DNA of 64,000 bases, taken from contig OX344765.1 in assembly GCA_947034895.1 (NCBI GenBank), positions 17,799,001 through 17,863,000 of the forward strand, written 5' to 3'. The stretch comes from Rhytidiadelphus loreus. Lineage: Eukaryota > Streptophyta > Bryopsida > Hypnales > Hylocomiaceae. The translations under genes and the position numbers were made by a program. The notes under the pieces were generated by a model. It was not told where the DNA came from. It saw only the letters and a program-made list of their open reading frames with translations, and made no database searches. Numbering within the stretch: the stretch's first letter is position 1; the number at the start of each line of letters is the position of its first letter. Positions 25,741-36,500 of this stretch are shown in pieces.

Positions 25741-25809
25741 ATGGCGAATGACGGAGAATTCGTAGGAGTGATGGACCACCTACTCGCCGAGTTTCAACCC
25801 GAGGTATGA
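25741..25809 (+). other. Short conserved frame (MANDGE...) in solo LTR
   Basis: This 22-codon frame starts MANDGEFVGVMDHLLAEF and ends in GAGGTATGA, where GAG|GTATGA also reads as a splice donor. A related frame occurs at 290-364 on the minus strand. No domain is recognised. It could be a leader exon or the 5' end of an element gene carried in the LTR. Confidence 0.3.
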
Positions 25810-26420
25810 ATTTGAGTTCTTGAATTTCCTTTTTAACTTTCAAAAGTAGTATTTAGACATAGGAACCGAATTAGAGGATCAAGTCAGTCAGACTAGACTA
25901 TTTCAATTCCTAATTTTTAGAGTAGTATCTTAAAGCCTAGGTCCATAGCCTTCTAGGAGAAGGTATCATACGACTAATTTGGATCAAAATTGAAGAAGTT
26001 ATGAATGGATGAAAAATAGGTAAGAATTTGGGTGACACAGAGTAGAAATCATCCAAATGACTTGAAATTAAAATCATAAATAGTAACTTAAGACAGTAGG
26101 TAAAATTTCAGAATTAATTGAATTAGGGAAGTATTTTAAAACACTGGATGAAGTTTTCAGAGTCCTTTTAGGACAAAACTTCATCCGCTCATAACTTTGG
26201 CTAAGAAGGTTGGATTTCGATTAATTTTATGTTTTTAGAAATGACATAGCATGTACTTTAACTTGGGATAGCTAAATTTAGACTTTCTTTCACTTTGTCC
26301 AAAACCGCCGTAGCCAAGACCTTAGCAAGAATTCCAAGTTAGTAGCAATTTAGACACTTTCAATTTGACTAGGTTTCGAAGGTTAATTTCAAAGTAGGAA
26401 ATAGTAGAATTTAGGGAAAA

Positions 26421-26445
26421 AGATCCATTGCTTGGAAGGCACAAT
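26421..26445 (+). repeat. TCCATTG/CAATGGA hairpin near LTR 3' end
   Basis: TCCATTG and CAATGGA flank an 11-nt loop (CTTGGAAGGCA). The same hairpin, with the same loop, is present about 120 bp from the 3' end of the LTRs ending at 9300 and 24753, and decayed at about 4777. Confidence 0.6.
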
Positions 26446-26548
26446 GGATTACCGCTAGTCACCCAAAGTCGAAATTAACCATAGAAACTAAGAGCCTGGT
26501 TGTGCTCGCAATTTTACCAAGGGTGGGTAAAAAAGCACTCACACTTAC

Positions 26549-27289
26549 TAATACTCAAAAAAATACCTGTCTTATAAAATGGATTGTAACTAATTTTATT
26601 ATATTTATTTATCTCTTTAAAATTACATAATCTTATAAACTCACAAACTTTAATCTTATGTACAAAGTCTTCTAAAATTATAAATTTGAGAGTTACATAT
26701 TAAATATAGTCATAAATATTGTACTATTGATTAACAAAAGTTGTGTGATAACTTGGTAGAATTCAGATAACATAAATTTAGGAATCTTTAAGATTTTTAG
26801 TTCTATTTGCAAGTGTGGATAAATTAAAATTTTGACTATCAAAAGTTATTTCAAAGACAAATATGACAATGATATTTATTAATCATTGAATATTTTGTTT
26901 AAATATTCTTCTCTTAAACATGACAAATATTTTTACTTGAGCCTCATTAAATTCTTCTGCATTGTTTTACCACTCAATTAATTTTTGAATGCAATAATCA
27001 TCATGTAAAAGTTTTTAAAATTTGTTTGATACATATTGTATAACTTGAAGATGAAGGATTCACATGATGTATAACTTGAAGATGAGGGATTCATATGAAT
27101 TTATATGACATTTGAATTTAAATATATTGTTATGAATTGGGATTCATTAATAAGATTTATAACTTTATACAACACCATCACATTATTCGAAAAGATCACA
27201 CATTCTATTTACTATTTATAAAAATATTCAAGTATTCTTACATTGTTATTGATTTTTATATGTACAATGATAATAATTTCTTGTAAATT
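26549..27289. other. AT-rich DNA, nothing assigned
   Basis: No reading frame, inverted ends or family motif seen. Two adjacent copies of a short word (TGTATAACTTGAAGATGA) at about 27038 and 27070 are a local duplication. Confidence 0.4.
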
Positions 27290-27656
27290 CATTAGAAGAG
27301 ATTTTAGGCTAGGAAAAGGCTGTTTCAGGCTTATTTTTCTAGCTCTGAACTAGAGGTATGCAGACAAAATTGAAAAAACTATATTTATTTAAAATTATTT
27401 AAAATTATTTAAAATTAATTTAAAATTAATTTAAAATTAATTTAAAATTAATTTTTTTTTTAAAAATTAATTTAAATTTTTTTTAAATCATTTAAAATTA
27501 TAATAATAATATAATTTGTTTTATTAAAAAAAAAAAAAATTATAATCTGATGTGGCCGAATTTTGGCCACGCCAAACTACGCACGTGGCCGAGTTCACAG
27601 AATCAGGTAACTCAAAGAACTCGTGGCCATCTACAGCAGTTGGATTTCTTCTTATG
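27290..27656. mobile_element. Dispersed repeat with AT microsatellite core (copy A)
   Basis: Its flanks match copy B at 36838-37147. The left flank begins CATTAGAAGAGAT. The right flank holds GATGTGGCCGAA.TTTGGCCAC and ends ATTTCTTCTTATG, which is close to the inverse of the left end. Between them lies a low-complexity TTTAAAATTAA array plus a poly-A run (27386-27540), where copy B has AAT repeats. The inverted ends (11 of 13 bases) suggest a MITE. No target duplication is clear. Confidence 0.55.
27386..27497 (+). repeat. AT-rich tandem array
   Basis: Repeats of TTTAAAATTA(A/T) with an 11- to 12-bp period, inside repeat copy A. Confidence 0.8.
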
Positions 27657-28509
27657 TTTATTGCACACAATGGTAAATGATTTTTGCAAAATTAATGAAC
27701 ATTGTATAGGCTATGTTTTCAACAAAACAATGATCGGGACAATGCGACCAACTCAACAAAATTATATTAGAATTCCTACGTTTTTTACTAGTAGTGGGTG
27801 CAAACTTTATTCACTCGCATTTGCATATTTTAATTCTTACTAAGTGTAATGCCACACAAACTCCATCATTATTTAAATTAGTGACACAAAATTTGAATTT
27901 TGATCATCCCAAATTTCAACAAAAACTAACTATTTCAAATATCATATGTTACTAAAAGTCTAAAATTGATTGAATTCATCTATAGTATAAACACCTCAAT
28001 AAAAATTATTTTCCTCTATTTCTTTGTTTTCATCTAAAATTGCAATACAAATTAAGTCATATCCCAAACTAATAGCAAAATAACATCTTACAAAACAATA
28101 AGAAAATATATATTAATAATTTTAAGAAAAAATCAATTTTTGATACGATAAAAGTTGTACTTTTAAGTTAAAATTACAAATAAAAGCATTATTTTGAGTC
28201 AAAATTACAAAAAAGAAACATGACATAGCTTTCCTCTTAGGTTGTTAACGTCCCTATCAAATTTAAGTATTATATGCATTTTTTGAAGATTTGGTTTTGA
28301 ATTTGGAAGCATTCGTCTCTTTATTCTTAAATTGGTACCCTTCTGTATTTTGAACGCATAGTGTGGGAAGATAACACTAGTCTTCCTTATCAAATTAATT
28401 AATTCAAAATCATCCCCTTTACACATTAAGAAAATAATGCATTTTTGATACTTCCTTGATATGGAAACTAAGCCCTATGAAATAATTGTTTCTTTTTGCA
28501 ACCACGTGT
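27657..28509. other. AT-rich DNA, nothing assigned
   Basis: No supported gene or repeat structure was found between repeat copy A and the hairpin MITE. Confidence 0.4.
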
Positions 28510-28628
28510 ATAGGCAATTTCGTTAAAATGGCGGCAGTTTTTTGCCATTTTACCGGAATGTAGTGTTATTTTCTAACAAATGTAGTGCCATTATACTGGA
28601 ATACCGCCATTTTAACGAAATTGCCTAT
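28510..28628. mobile_element. 119-bp hairpin MITE
   Basis: The left end ATAGGCAATTTCGTTAAAAT continues GGCGG and is matched perfectly for 25 bp by the inverted right end (28604-28628). The interior is about 69 bp and contains a related pair GCCATT.TAC.GGAAT. If the leading TA is the duplicated target, the TIR starts GGCAATTTCG and a Tc1/Mariner-type origin would fit. A GTGT duplication is an alternative reading. No coding capacity. Confidence 0.75.
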
Positions 28629-30960
28629 GTGTGCAACAACTAGGTGAGTACCGTCATTTCTTCTGAAACAGATACTGCTTCTTGAAAACAAAACTAATGG
28701 AGATAATTGAGCAAAGCATGATAAGAAAGTTTGAAACACATAATTTTATGACGAATAAGAAATCCAATCTGAAGTTTTTGGACTGAGGTCCAAGCATATC
28801 CTATTGGGATCAAAGTTTGCAAAAAACCAACTCCACAGCCACACTTCAAAATTTTTGAGATTTTTTTGAAAAAATTCCTCCAGGAGGTGGTAGTCTTCAC
28901 ATGTATCCATGCCACACAGCAAACCCACTATAAATTCACACTCAAAGAGCTGGACACAAATAGTAACGGATTAGTATAACACCTATTGACCATTGTTTGA
29001 GCACGTGTTTGAGAACCAAAAACCATTTCCGTCAGTAAACCGTAGCTCCAAACCTTCTAGTACGTGAGTTTACACACTCTGAATACACCTTGCGAAACTA
29101 GTCATCACACGGGCTAGAATATGCAGAGTTATTAACTTGAAAAGAGGTTCCTGCTGTTTGTGAAGGCGAAGTTCAACCAATGCAGACAGGTAGTTTCTGG
29201 CTTGTTAGCCCTTCCGTTACTCAGACCAACCCACCAGCCAATTCGTTAACGTTGGCAAGTTAAGGCACGCGGCTTAGAGGCCATCAAAAAATTTTAATCA
29301 AGGATTTAGATTTTACAGATGGCCATCTAATCCCACATAACGTTTATTATGTCAGAGGTGCCAATGTAAGATATCAACTAGGTTGATATGTGCAATAGTA
29401 ATATGCGTTTGTCAACGAAGCTTTACTGTACATCAAAAAAATGATATGGTAACCAATAGTATCCCTAACAAACCTCAAATTAAAAGGTCAAGGTTTACTA
29501 ATAAAGAGACTTGTATAATCTTTGTTTATATCTCTATAGAGTAAAAATCAAAGTTGTACATATGTCCAAACAGACGATATATCTAGGAATTTTTTTGTTC
29601 AAATAGTAGTAGACTAATTGGAATTATTAGAAGTAATACCTTGAAAATATAGACTAAAAAAATAACCTTTTTTGGGACACCTCTTTTATCAAGAGCCCTA
29701 ATCTATTTCTGTTTGTGCAAAAGCAAGCATAATTATTTCTTAAATTAGCATTTCACACCTTGGATGTAAGTATTTTATACTCTAAATATCCTACATAAAC
29801 CTCAGCTTATTTAATCCAAGGTCATAATATGAGTATTTATATAGATAATACTTTTATATAAATAAGAATATAGCATAACTTTCAACCATGCCAAATATCA
29901 TAAGATAGTATTTATTTGTCCCATGTAGAAGCAAAATATATATATTCATAAACATGTAATCTAAGTGTAACCTACTAGTACATGTTTACAAGTTTATTTA
30001 GGCAAAAGCTATCAATTTATAGAATGAAAACAAAATAGTTTGTCAAACAAAATTTTCATCTCCCTACACAAACTTTTTCTTAATAAGGACATTAGACAAG
30101 TAGGAATGTAAGAATAAAACCAGTTCAAAAGTCTCTAAGATGTTTTATGAAGACAAAGGCCTCACCTGCATCCATACACCACAACAAACAATTAGTCAGT
30201 TATAGTGTGTATGCAAGGTGTCTACAACCTTATGTCACTTGTCATTGTTTTCACACAAAACAATTTAGAACTGAACAAAACAAATTAGTAAAATCCATGC
30301 ACTTTATCAACAAAATGTAAAACATAAAAACTGATTGTTAGAAATGGATTGTAAAAATAAGATATTTGTCCAAACATGCTCCAAGTAAATAAAATTAGTT
30401 GTTGCATCATTGGAAGAAAAATAAATATCCTGATGGAAAGTTTAACCATACTTGCCAAAGTGCATCCATTAAAAATTAGTTAACAAAATTAACTATCATT
30501 AATTAATTGTACATACTTTGAAATATAAATATCCATGTGTAAATAATGTTCCCACATTTTTGCATTCTCTAACCCTTAGCATGACCATTTAAGCCAGAGA
30601 CATAGATATTTTTCATTTTAAAGAAAAAATATTTCAAGGCTTCAAAATCAGCAATCCATACAGTCATGTATTCATGTAATAAATTTATCCAACAATTATC
30701 AAGCATAAATGTCAGTCTAATAGAAAACATTTCAAGAATTTCATTTGAAATGAGAACTTAAAGTGTAAATCTAGGAAAAAAAAAAAAAAAATCAAAAACA
30801 TATGAAAAATAATATGTACAAGCATGTGAGACTAGAAGAGTGATATGTGAATTTAAAAACAAACACAAAGTTTTAGCATTCGAAAAACTATGAGTTTGGA
30901 TCTCAAAGTTCTTTATATATGTCACAAAAGGTGTTCAAATCGTTGAAACTAGAGGAAAAG
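28629..30960. other. AT-rich DNA, nothing assigned
   Basis: No reading frame with coding character, no repeat ends and no family motif were recognised. A 16-base A-run lies at about 30776-30791. Confidence 0.4.
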
Positions 30961-30975
30961 ACTATTACGATTGTT

Positions 30976-31520
30976 TCAATCACCATAGACTACGGGAATG
31001 AACATGACATTGCGTGTGTCTGTGGGAGTCTCAGAAGAGGTGTAGGCAATGTGTGCTATAGGTTGCACAACATCCTGACTGTCTTCAAGCACAACGACAT
31101 CACCAGTATGCCATAGCACATCACCTAAAACAATATATGTGAGGAACCAAACTACTTAATGAGAAAATCTTCAAGAGAACAAGAAAATCTTTAGAATCTT
31201 TAAGGTGATGAAACAAAAATTGTGAAAGTGAGAAAGTATATCTGGAACTACATAGTCAGAGGGCGCTCCTTCACAAGCATTGTTTAGGACTGCTGCCAAT
31301 CTCTATTGTCCCAAGTCAGCAAGTTGTAAACCAAGATTGGTGTGCTCAAAGAAAAATTTGTGTAACATCATCCATGGTCACAAAGTCTGATTGCATCATA
31401 CACTTCCACAATGTTGCGACTTTAATGTACTCCATTCCCTATTGGCGAACAAGAAGAACCTCAAAGCAGAAGGATGTACTGACCGAACTATAGCACGGAC
31501 AAAAGTGTGCCAGGAAGTGT
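30976..31520 (-). pseudogene. Degenerate coding relic, function unknown
   Basis: On the minus strand 30976-31125 encodes 49 residues and a stop, directly after an acceptor-like TTTTAG. It includes GDVVVLEDSQDVVQPIAHI, and its composition is protein-like. Further upstream on the same strand (31430-31500) is a segment containing HPSALRFFLFANREW. Between them 31200-31430 gives protein-like pieces only with frame changes and stops. The GDVVV...IAHI pattern loosely recalls the start of a BAH domain, but that is weak. Intron-like breaks plus stops suggest a dead gene or a captured fragment. Confidence 0.3.
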
Positions 31521-33051
31521 ACTTCCAAATTGCTTTTTCAACTTATATCTACAAAAAGTAGCGGCCCTCTCAATGAGATTCCTGTGGGTCAAAATGACCT
31601 AATTTTTGGCAAACAGAGTCCTATGTTTCACGTACTCCTCAATACCTTCTTCGATCTACTAAGTAGTCACGTCGTAATGAAAACAATTGAAATGTTCTTC
31701 ACCTTTGTCTTTAATGCAGTAATCCAGCATTTCAATGAATGTGTGTAGTCTAGTGTTTCGCAGTGTACGACTCAAATGTGATGCTCCACTGTGAGTTCCA
31801 AATTCATCACTTGGGACTCATAGTTTTCTTTTTTTTAGTTTGTTGCAATTTAAAGCATAATATTATACAAAAAGCCTAAAAAAGAGTGTAAAACCAAAAT
31901 AGGTATGTCACATATTAGTATAACTTTTGGTCATAAATAGCCTTTTATTCTTAGAATACCTAAAAATCCCACTTGTATATAGGTTAGAACCATAAAATAG
32001 TGGGAAACAATAAGGTTATAGGAAACTTACCCAAAATAGCCCAAATCTAGTGCATGTGACCATGCTTGGCTAAATTGGTTTTAGGATAGTTAGGGAGATC
32101 CTTACATAAATCTCCAAAGATAGGTTCTAGTTTTCCCATTCCATCAATGAAATATTAGGAACTCCAATTGCTAACATGCAGGTGTCACTTTTTCAAGATA
32201 GGCCACATGGAGAAATCCATGGCCGCCAAATAGTGCTCTTGGATCAAGAACATGTCAAGGACTCCATAGCAAAATCCATTCGCTAAGATTCCCTCACGGA
32301 TGAAAGATTCTCTAACTGTCGGTAATCCAAAAGAAATTGTTTTTTACCTCGCTACCGACCGTGCACAAGACTGACTCAAGACTTGGCACGTGGCTTAGAA
32401 GATTCTATAAGAGGTTCCTCAAAAAGTCTCGGTTTTTTCTAATTTTCAAAGGATCTTTTTTCGAGCGGTTAATTGCCAAAAGCTACGATGAGAAATTCAC
32501 ATAAATTAACCAAGTTGCGGTAAAATTTCACTAAAAATTATATTAGAATCTTTTATGTTAATAATATGCCCTAACAAATTTCACAGTGTTCCGATAGCGG
32601 GAGGCATCCAAATCACCAACATTCCCCTAATTACTGATTTTGGAAGGATATGCATGGAGTTGACCAGCATCCCCGGAGCGCACGAAGTCGAAACGAAGTC
32701 GTCAAGGAATCTTTTCTTACTCCCTAGGACCTTCCCGACAACCGTAGCTAGTTACCCAAGTTAGAAAATGTAAATTCCAAAAATTAGGTTTTTATTCTTT
32801 TACTGGTTCTAGTTGGCTCTAGTTTCCGATGGATTTTTCACAATGGAAACAGGGGATAGGGCTTCCTTTTGAATCAATGGCCTTCTGAAGCCGTTAGCGC
32901 ACTCCGTTGCAATTCAGAACTAAACTGCAAAATATAGACCTTAGGACCAGAGTAAAACCCAAATTAGGTTAAAATTTCAAAAGATAAGGATGAAAATCCA
33001 GAAAGATGAGGTTACTAGTAGTAAGTTAAGGGGGGGAGTGGGCCCTTTGGA

Positions 33052-33060
33052 ACCTATAAA
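33052..33060 (+). promoter_or_regulatory. LTR TATA box
   Basis: TATAAAAGG lies 1.26 kb from the LTR start at 31790, in the same context as at 6979. Confidence 0.6.
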
Positions 33061-33739
33061 AGGAGGCCCTTCTTCCTCCCGTACACCCCCTTCATTTTGT
33101 TGTTGGGTCCGTTGGGTCCAAATTATTTGGCATTCTTGGCATGTTAGCCAAGAAACTTGCAATGGTGTGGTTGAACCTTGTTTTTGGGCCTCTTTTGTGT
33201 ACTTTTTGGTTACTTTTGATACTTTCTTTCTTGGATCTCACTTTTGTGGAGTAGCCTCTTTACCTCCACTGTGGTAATATTTGTATGTGTTTGGAAGTGG
33301 ATTTGTTGAGTAAGCTAAGGAGAAGTTGTTCTAACCCTAGGATTTATCCTTTCTGTACCTTGGCGATGCTGCTTTGGAGGGCCACTAGTGCTTGAGAAGG
33401 AGAGTGTATTATTGTAAAAGTCCCTTCCGATTGTAGCTAATGAGATTAGCCAAACCACGGTCAACTAATGTCAAAGTCTATCCACAGTTGGGGGCCTCCC
33501 GCCTCCTTCATGGTGAAGCTTTGATCTTAACCTTAGAAAAAATTAGCGTGTTTTATAGAAGTCCTCGTGGAACGGCAAAGCTTTGAACTTAGAAAAATTT
33601 AGCGTGTTTTACATGACCGTCAAGGGCGAGACTGCGTTAGTTTCCAAATATCCAACCGATAGTGAAGTTCCGCTAGGTAGTTTCCGTTAGAACCTCGGTC
33701 GGAGCCTAAAACTCTCCAAGCTCGGCGAAACCTCAAACA

Positions 33740-34345
33740 CCCCAATCCCAGCGGGAGCCTAAACCCCCCCAAGTCTGGCAAGACTCCGAATACCCCAAGC
33801 CTAGCGAGACCCCAAATACCCCAAGCCCGGCAGCAGACCCTGAACATCCCAGCCCAGCAACAAATCCCGAACACCCCAAGCCCAACAGCAGACCCTGACC
33901 CCAAGCCCAACGATAGACATGATTCCCCCAACCCAACAAAGCCCTAGAACACCCAAAGTCCGGCGAGACTCCGAATACCCCAAGCCTAGCAAGACCCCAA
34001 ATATCCCAAGCCCGGCAGCAAACCCTGAACATCCTAGCCCAACAGCAGACCCCGAACACCCCAAGCCTAGCGAGACCCCAAATACCCCAAGCCCGGCAGT
34101 AGACCATGAACATCCCAGCCCAGCATCAGACCCGAACACCCCAAGCCCAGCAAGACCCCAAATACCCCAAGCTCGGCAGCAGACCCTAAACATCCCAGCC
34201 CAGCAGCAGATCCCAAACACCTCAAGCCTAGCAGCAGGCCCTGACCCTAAGCCCAACAACAAACCCGACTCCCCCAACCCAGCAAAGACCCAGAACACCC
34301 CAAATCCGCAACAGACCATGACACCCCAAGCCCGGCAGCAAACCC
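33740..34345 (+). repeat. GC-rich minisatellite (left block)
   Basis: Degenerate units of about 26-28 bp built on CCCCAAGCC(C/T)(A/G)GCAG and GACCCTGAACATCCCAGC. Long artefactual frames exist on both strands (up to 172 aa minus, 143 aa plus), giving Pro/Asn-rich or Gly/Leu-rich repeats. The array continues at 35774-36010 beyond an insertion. Confidence 0.8.
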
Positions 34346-35768
34346 TGTAGATGGAATTTTACTATGGATGAACATAAATAAATTCCTATAATTTGAGTTT
34401 GTTCTTAAGGAAGCAAGGTGCTATGAATAATCCTACAAGGTAATGGATTTAATCCATTCCCCAGGTGTTTGCACAATTGAAGAAAATGGGAAAATGTTCA
34501 ACTCTACACTTACAATAGATATAGCCCAAGTTAGCCCAAGTTAGCCCACTTTGATTTATTATAATTAAGCCCAAGTTGGAAAGTTTATCTAATTATTCTC
34601 TAAATCCATAGCTTTAGCTTTATTTCCATAGCTTCACTCCTATTCCAGCCACCATACGGGTACAATCTTCAATTGATCTTTTTCAATAGCTTGTTCAACA
34701 ACTATCGATTTGACTCACTATATCTTCTAGTTTCATTGCAATCGGATCCTTATTTTTCTGTTTATCTTTTACTATTGTAGTTTCATTCTTAACTGGGCAT
34801 TCTAATTTTACATAATTTGAGTGACAACAAAATCTACATTTCTTCTACCTTGATTCTTCTTTTTTCATATTCTTCAATTCCCAGATCTATCGATTCCAAT
34901 TATACATCAACCTGGTTCCTCCCTTAAAATCTATTGAATTTAATTTACAAATCCTTTCTAGTTTTATCCATTGATCTCTCAATTTCAGATTTACTTCTAT
35001 TGAAACTTTCTTTCTCACCATTCACTCTGAACCACTCTTATTGACAACTAATTCTATTATCTTCTTCACATGCCACTCAGATCTCAAAAAACACTATAAC
35101 AACATTGAATAACAATTGATATAGTCATGCTCTCACTTTGAGACCATTGATCTCATGATCCATTGATTATGGATTGTTGCACATTCCAACACATAACTTA
35201 AAATAGATTCACATTCTATAGAAACAATTCCAGACTCCACACACCATCTAATTTACACAATAGATTTCAACAATACAAGATCCATTACATATAACAACCT
35301 AAATTTTCAAATACTTCCGCATTGTATTGCATCGTAAATTTACAATTATTCTTCATTGTTTCCCCCCCCTCTTACACCGAATTGACTATCATTCTACACA
35401 ATAACAACCCAACTACACACCAACACTATTGAACTTCACTTCCGGCACACAGCAACTCCCGAGCACTTAAACTATCGATCTCACACACTGCCAGCCACAC
35501 TACTGCAGGAGCTCTGGATCTCTTCTCCAGACTGGAAGGCAACTTCCGCTGACAATTGATCTTCACCACCTTCAATGGATAACCGTCAGTAACCACCACA
35601 ATAGATTGCACCCCATTCATCCATAACGATCAACCATTAATGAAATACAAAAGTAACATCCAATCTAATTGGTAATAACCCTTAAGAGTACCATAAAACC
35701 ATCAAAATCAGAGTTTTAACCCAAAATTTGCTACCATTTACATATTCACTATAAATATTAAGACTACA
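34346..35768 (+). mobile_element. Probable solo LTR of another family
   Basis: This 1423-bp AT-rich insertion splits the minisatellite. It starts TGTAGATGG and ends AGACTACA, a TG...CA element with a 5-bp inverted end (TGTAG/CTACA). Flanks are AACCC (34341-34345) and GACCT (35769-35773). Both differ by one transition from GACCC, the word common in the array, so a decayed 5-bp duplication is plausible. No coding sequence is seen. Confidence 0.55.
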
Positions 35769-35773
35769 GACCT

Positions 35774-36010
35774 CGACACCCCAAGCCCAGAAGCAAACAC
35801 CGGTACTCCAAGCCCGGCAGCGACCCGACCCTAAGCCTGCGGTGGACGCGACTCCCCAACCGGCAGCAAACCCCAACTTCCCCAGCTCAGCAAAGACCAA
35901 AATACCCCAAGCCGTAGTAGACCCCAACATCCCAAGCCCGGTAGCGACCCAACCTCAAGCCCGCAGCAAACTCCGACTCTCCAACCCAACAGCAAACCCT
36001 GAACTTCCCA
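35774..36010 (+). repeat. GC-rich minisatellite (right block)
   Basis: Continues the CCCCAAGCCC / GCAGCAAACCC units of 33740-34345 after the insertion. Confidence 0.75.
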
Positions 36011-36014
36011 ACCT

Positions 36015-36084
36015 GAAGGGGGAAGGGAAGGAAGGGAAGAGAAAAGAGGGAAGGGAGAGGGAAAAAAAAAGGGGAAAGAGGAAA
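36015..36084 (+). repeat. 70-bp pure polypurine tract
   Basis: Only G and A occur from 36015 to 36084 (GGGAAGG-type words, then A and G runs), directly after the minisatellite. Such tracts can form triplex DNA. The position could also be a relic purine tract of the element. Confidence 0.85.
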
Positions 36085-36090
36085 CAAAAA

Positions 36091-36500
36091 AAAAGAAACA
36101 CAAGCCTACCTTGTTCCGATTTGGTGTTTTTTACTTGGGCCCTAGGCTCTAACAAAACCAAAGAAGGAGCCCACACTAGCCTAGAGTAGCTAGAATTAAC
36201 TGAGGTAGAAGGGGGAAGGAAGAACAACGCAATGCAGTACAGCGTCGTGTCGTGGGGACCGGAGCGGGCAAAGAAGAAACCCTAAACCTTAAGATCGGCC
36301 AATTGCAACCTCATCCAACCGCCCTCCTACAATGCCTTTGTCGGGGATCGGACAACATCAAGGGTATTTTCTATTTTATTTTTCCAGATCGTACGGCCCA
36401 GAAATTTGGGAAGGAGGGGGACTATTGCCGAGTACGCATCATCTTCTCAAAAGATAGTCAGTCAAGCTACATTATATCTACAAATTTGCGATGCTAAGCA
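36091..36500. other. GC-richer segment, unassigned
   Basis: 36230-36440 has genic base composition and an 81-codon open frame (36252-36497) with no recognisable domain. It may be the tail of the preceding LTR copy or a gene fragment. It is followed by AT-rich DNA to 36837. Confidence 0.25.

Larger units (their letters stand above)
20510..26543 (+). mobile_element. Solo LTR (interrupted), TSD CTTAC
   Basis: The outer LTR occupies 20510-21755 and 24754-26543 and is about 3.03 kb once the nested copy is removed. It starts TGTGAGTCCC, ends GCACTCACA, and has perfect CTTAC duplications at 20505-20509 and 26544-26548. Its TATA box (24779-24786) follows the point where the nested element interrupts it. 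Downstream are four spaced copies of GGCGAAGCTTTGACTT (about 25263, 25342, 25401 and 25463), the short MANDGE frame (25741), the GGATGAAGTTTT hairpin (26152) and the TCCATTG...CAATGGA hairpin (26421-26445). Confidence 0.88.
31790..36090 (+). mobile_element. Long-LTR copy with unresolved 3' end
   Basis: It starts TGTGAGTTCC and follows the family U3 (matching 5716-6910 with many substitutions) to TATAAAAGG at 33052-33060. It then has one GAGTAGC...TTTACCTCCACTGTGG unit, a GCGATGCTGCTTTGGAGGGCC block (about 33362) and two motif copies (about 33507 and 33571). After 33.7 kb it becomes a GC-rich minisatellite, interrupted by a 1.4-kb insertion (34346-35768). The typical 3' end (ACCAAGGGTGGGTAA...CTCACA) is absent, so the copy is truncated or differently organised and no TSD partner for TCCAC (31785-31789) was found. 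Confidence 0.65.

Noticed and set aside
33620..34350. Long frames of 103-172 codons on both strands
   Set aside because: They are artefacts of a GC-rich minisatellite whose repeats keep several frames open. No start context or domain.
36167..36174. AGCCCACA as possible 3' end of the LTR starting at 31790
   Set aside because: The following bases CTAGC do not match the 5' flank TCCAC, and the usual preceding GGGTGGGTAA block is missing.
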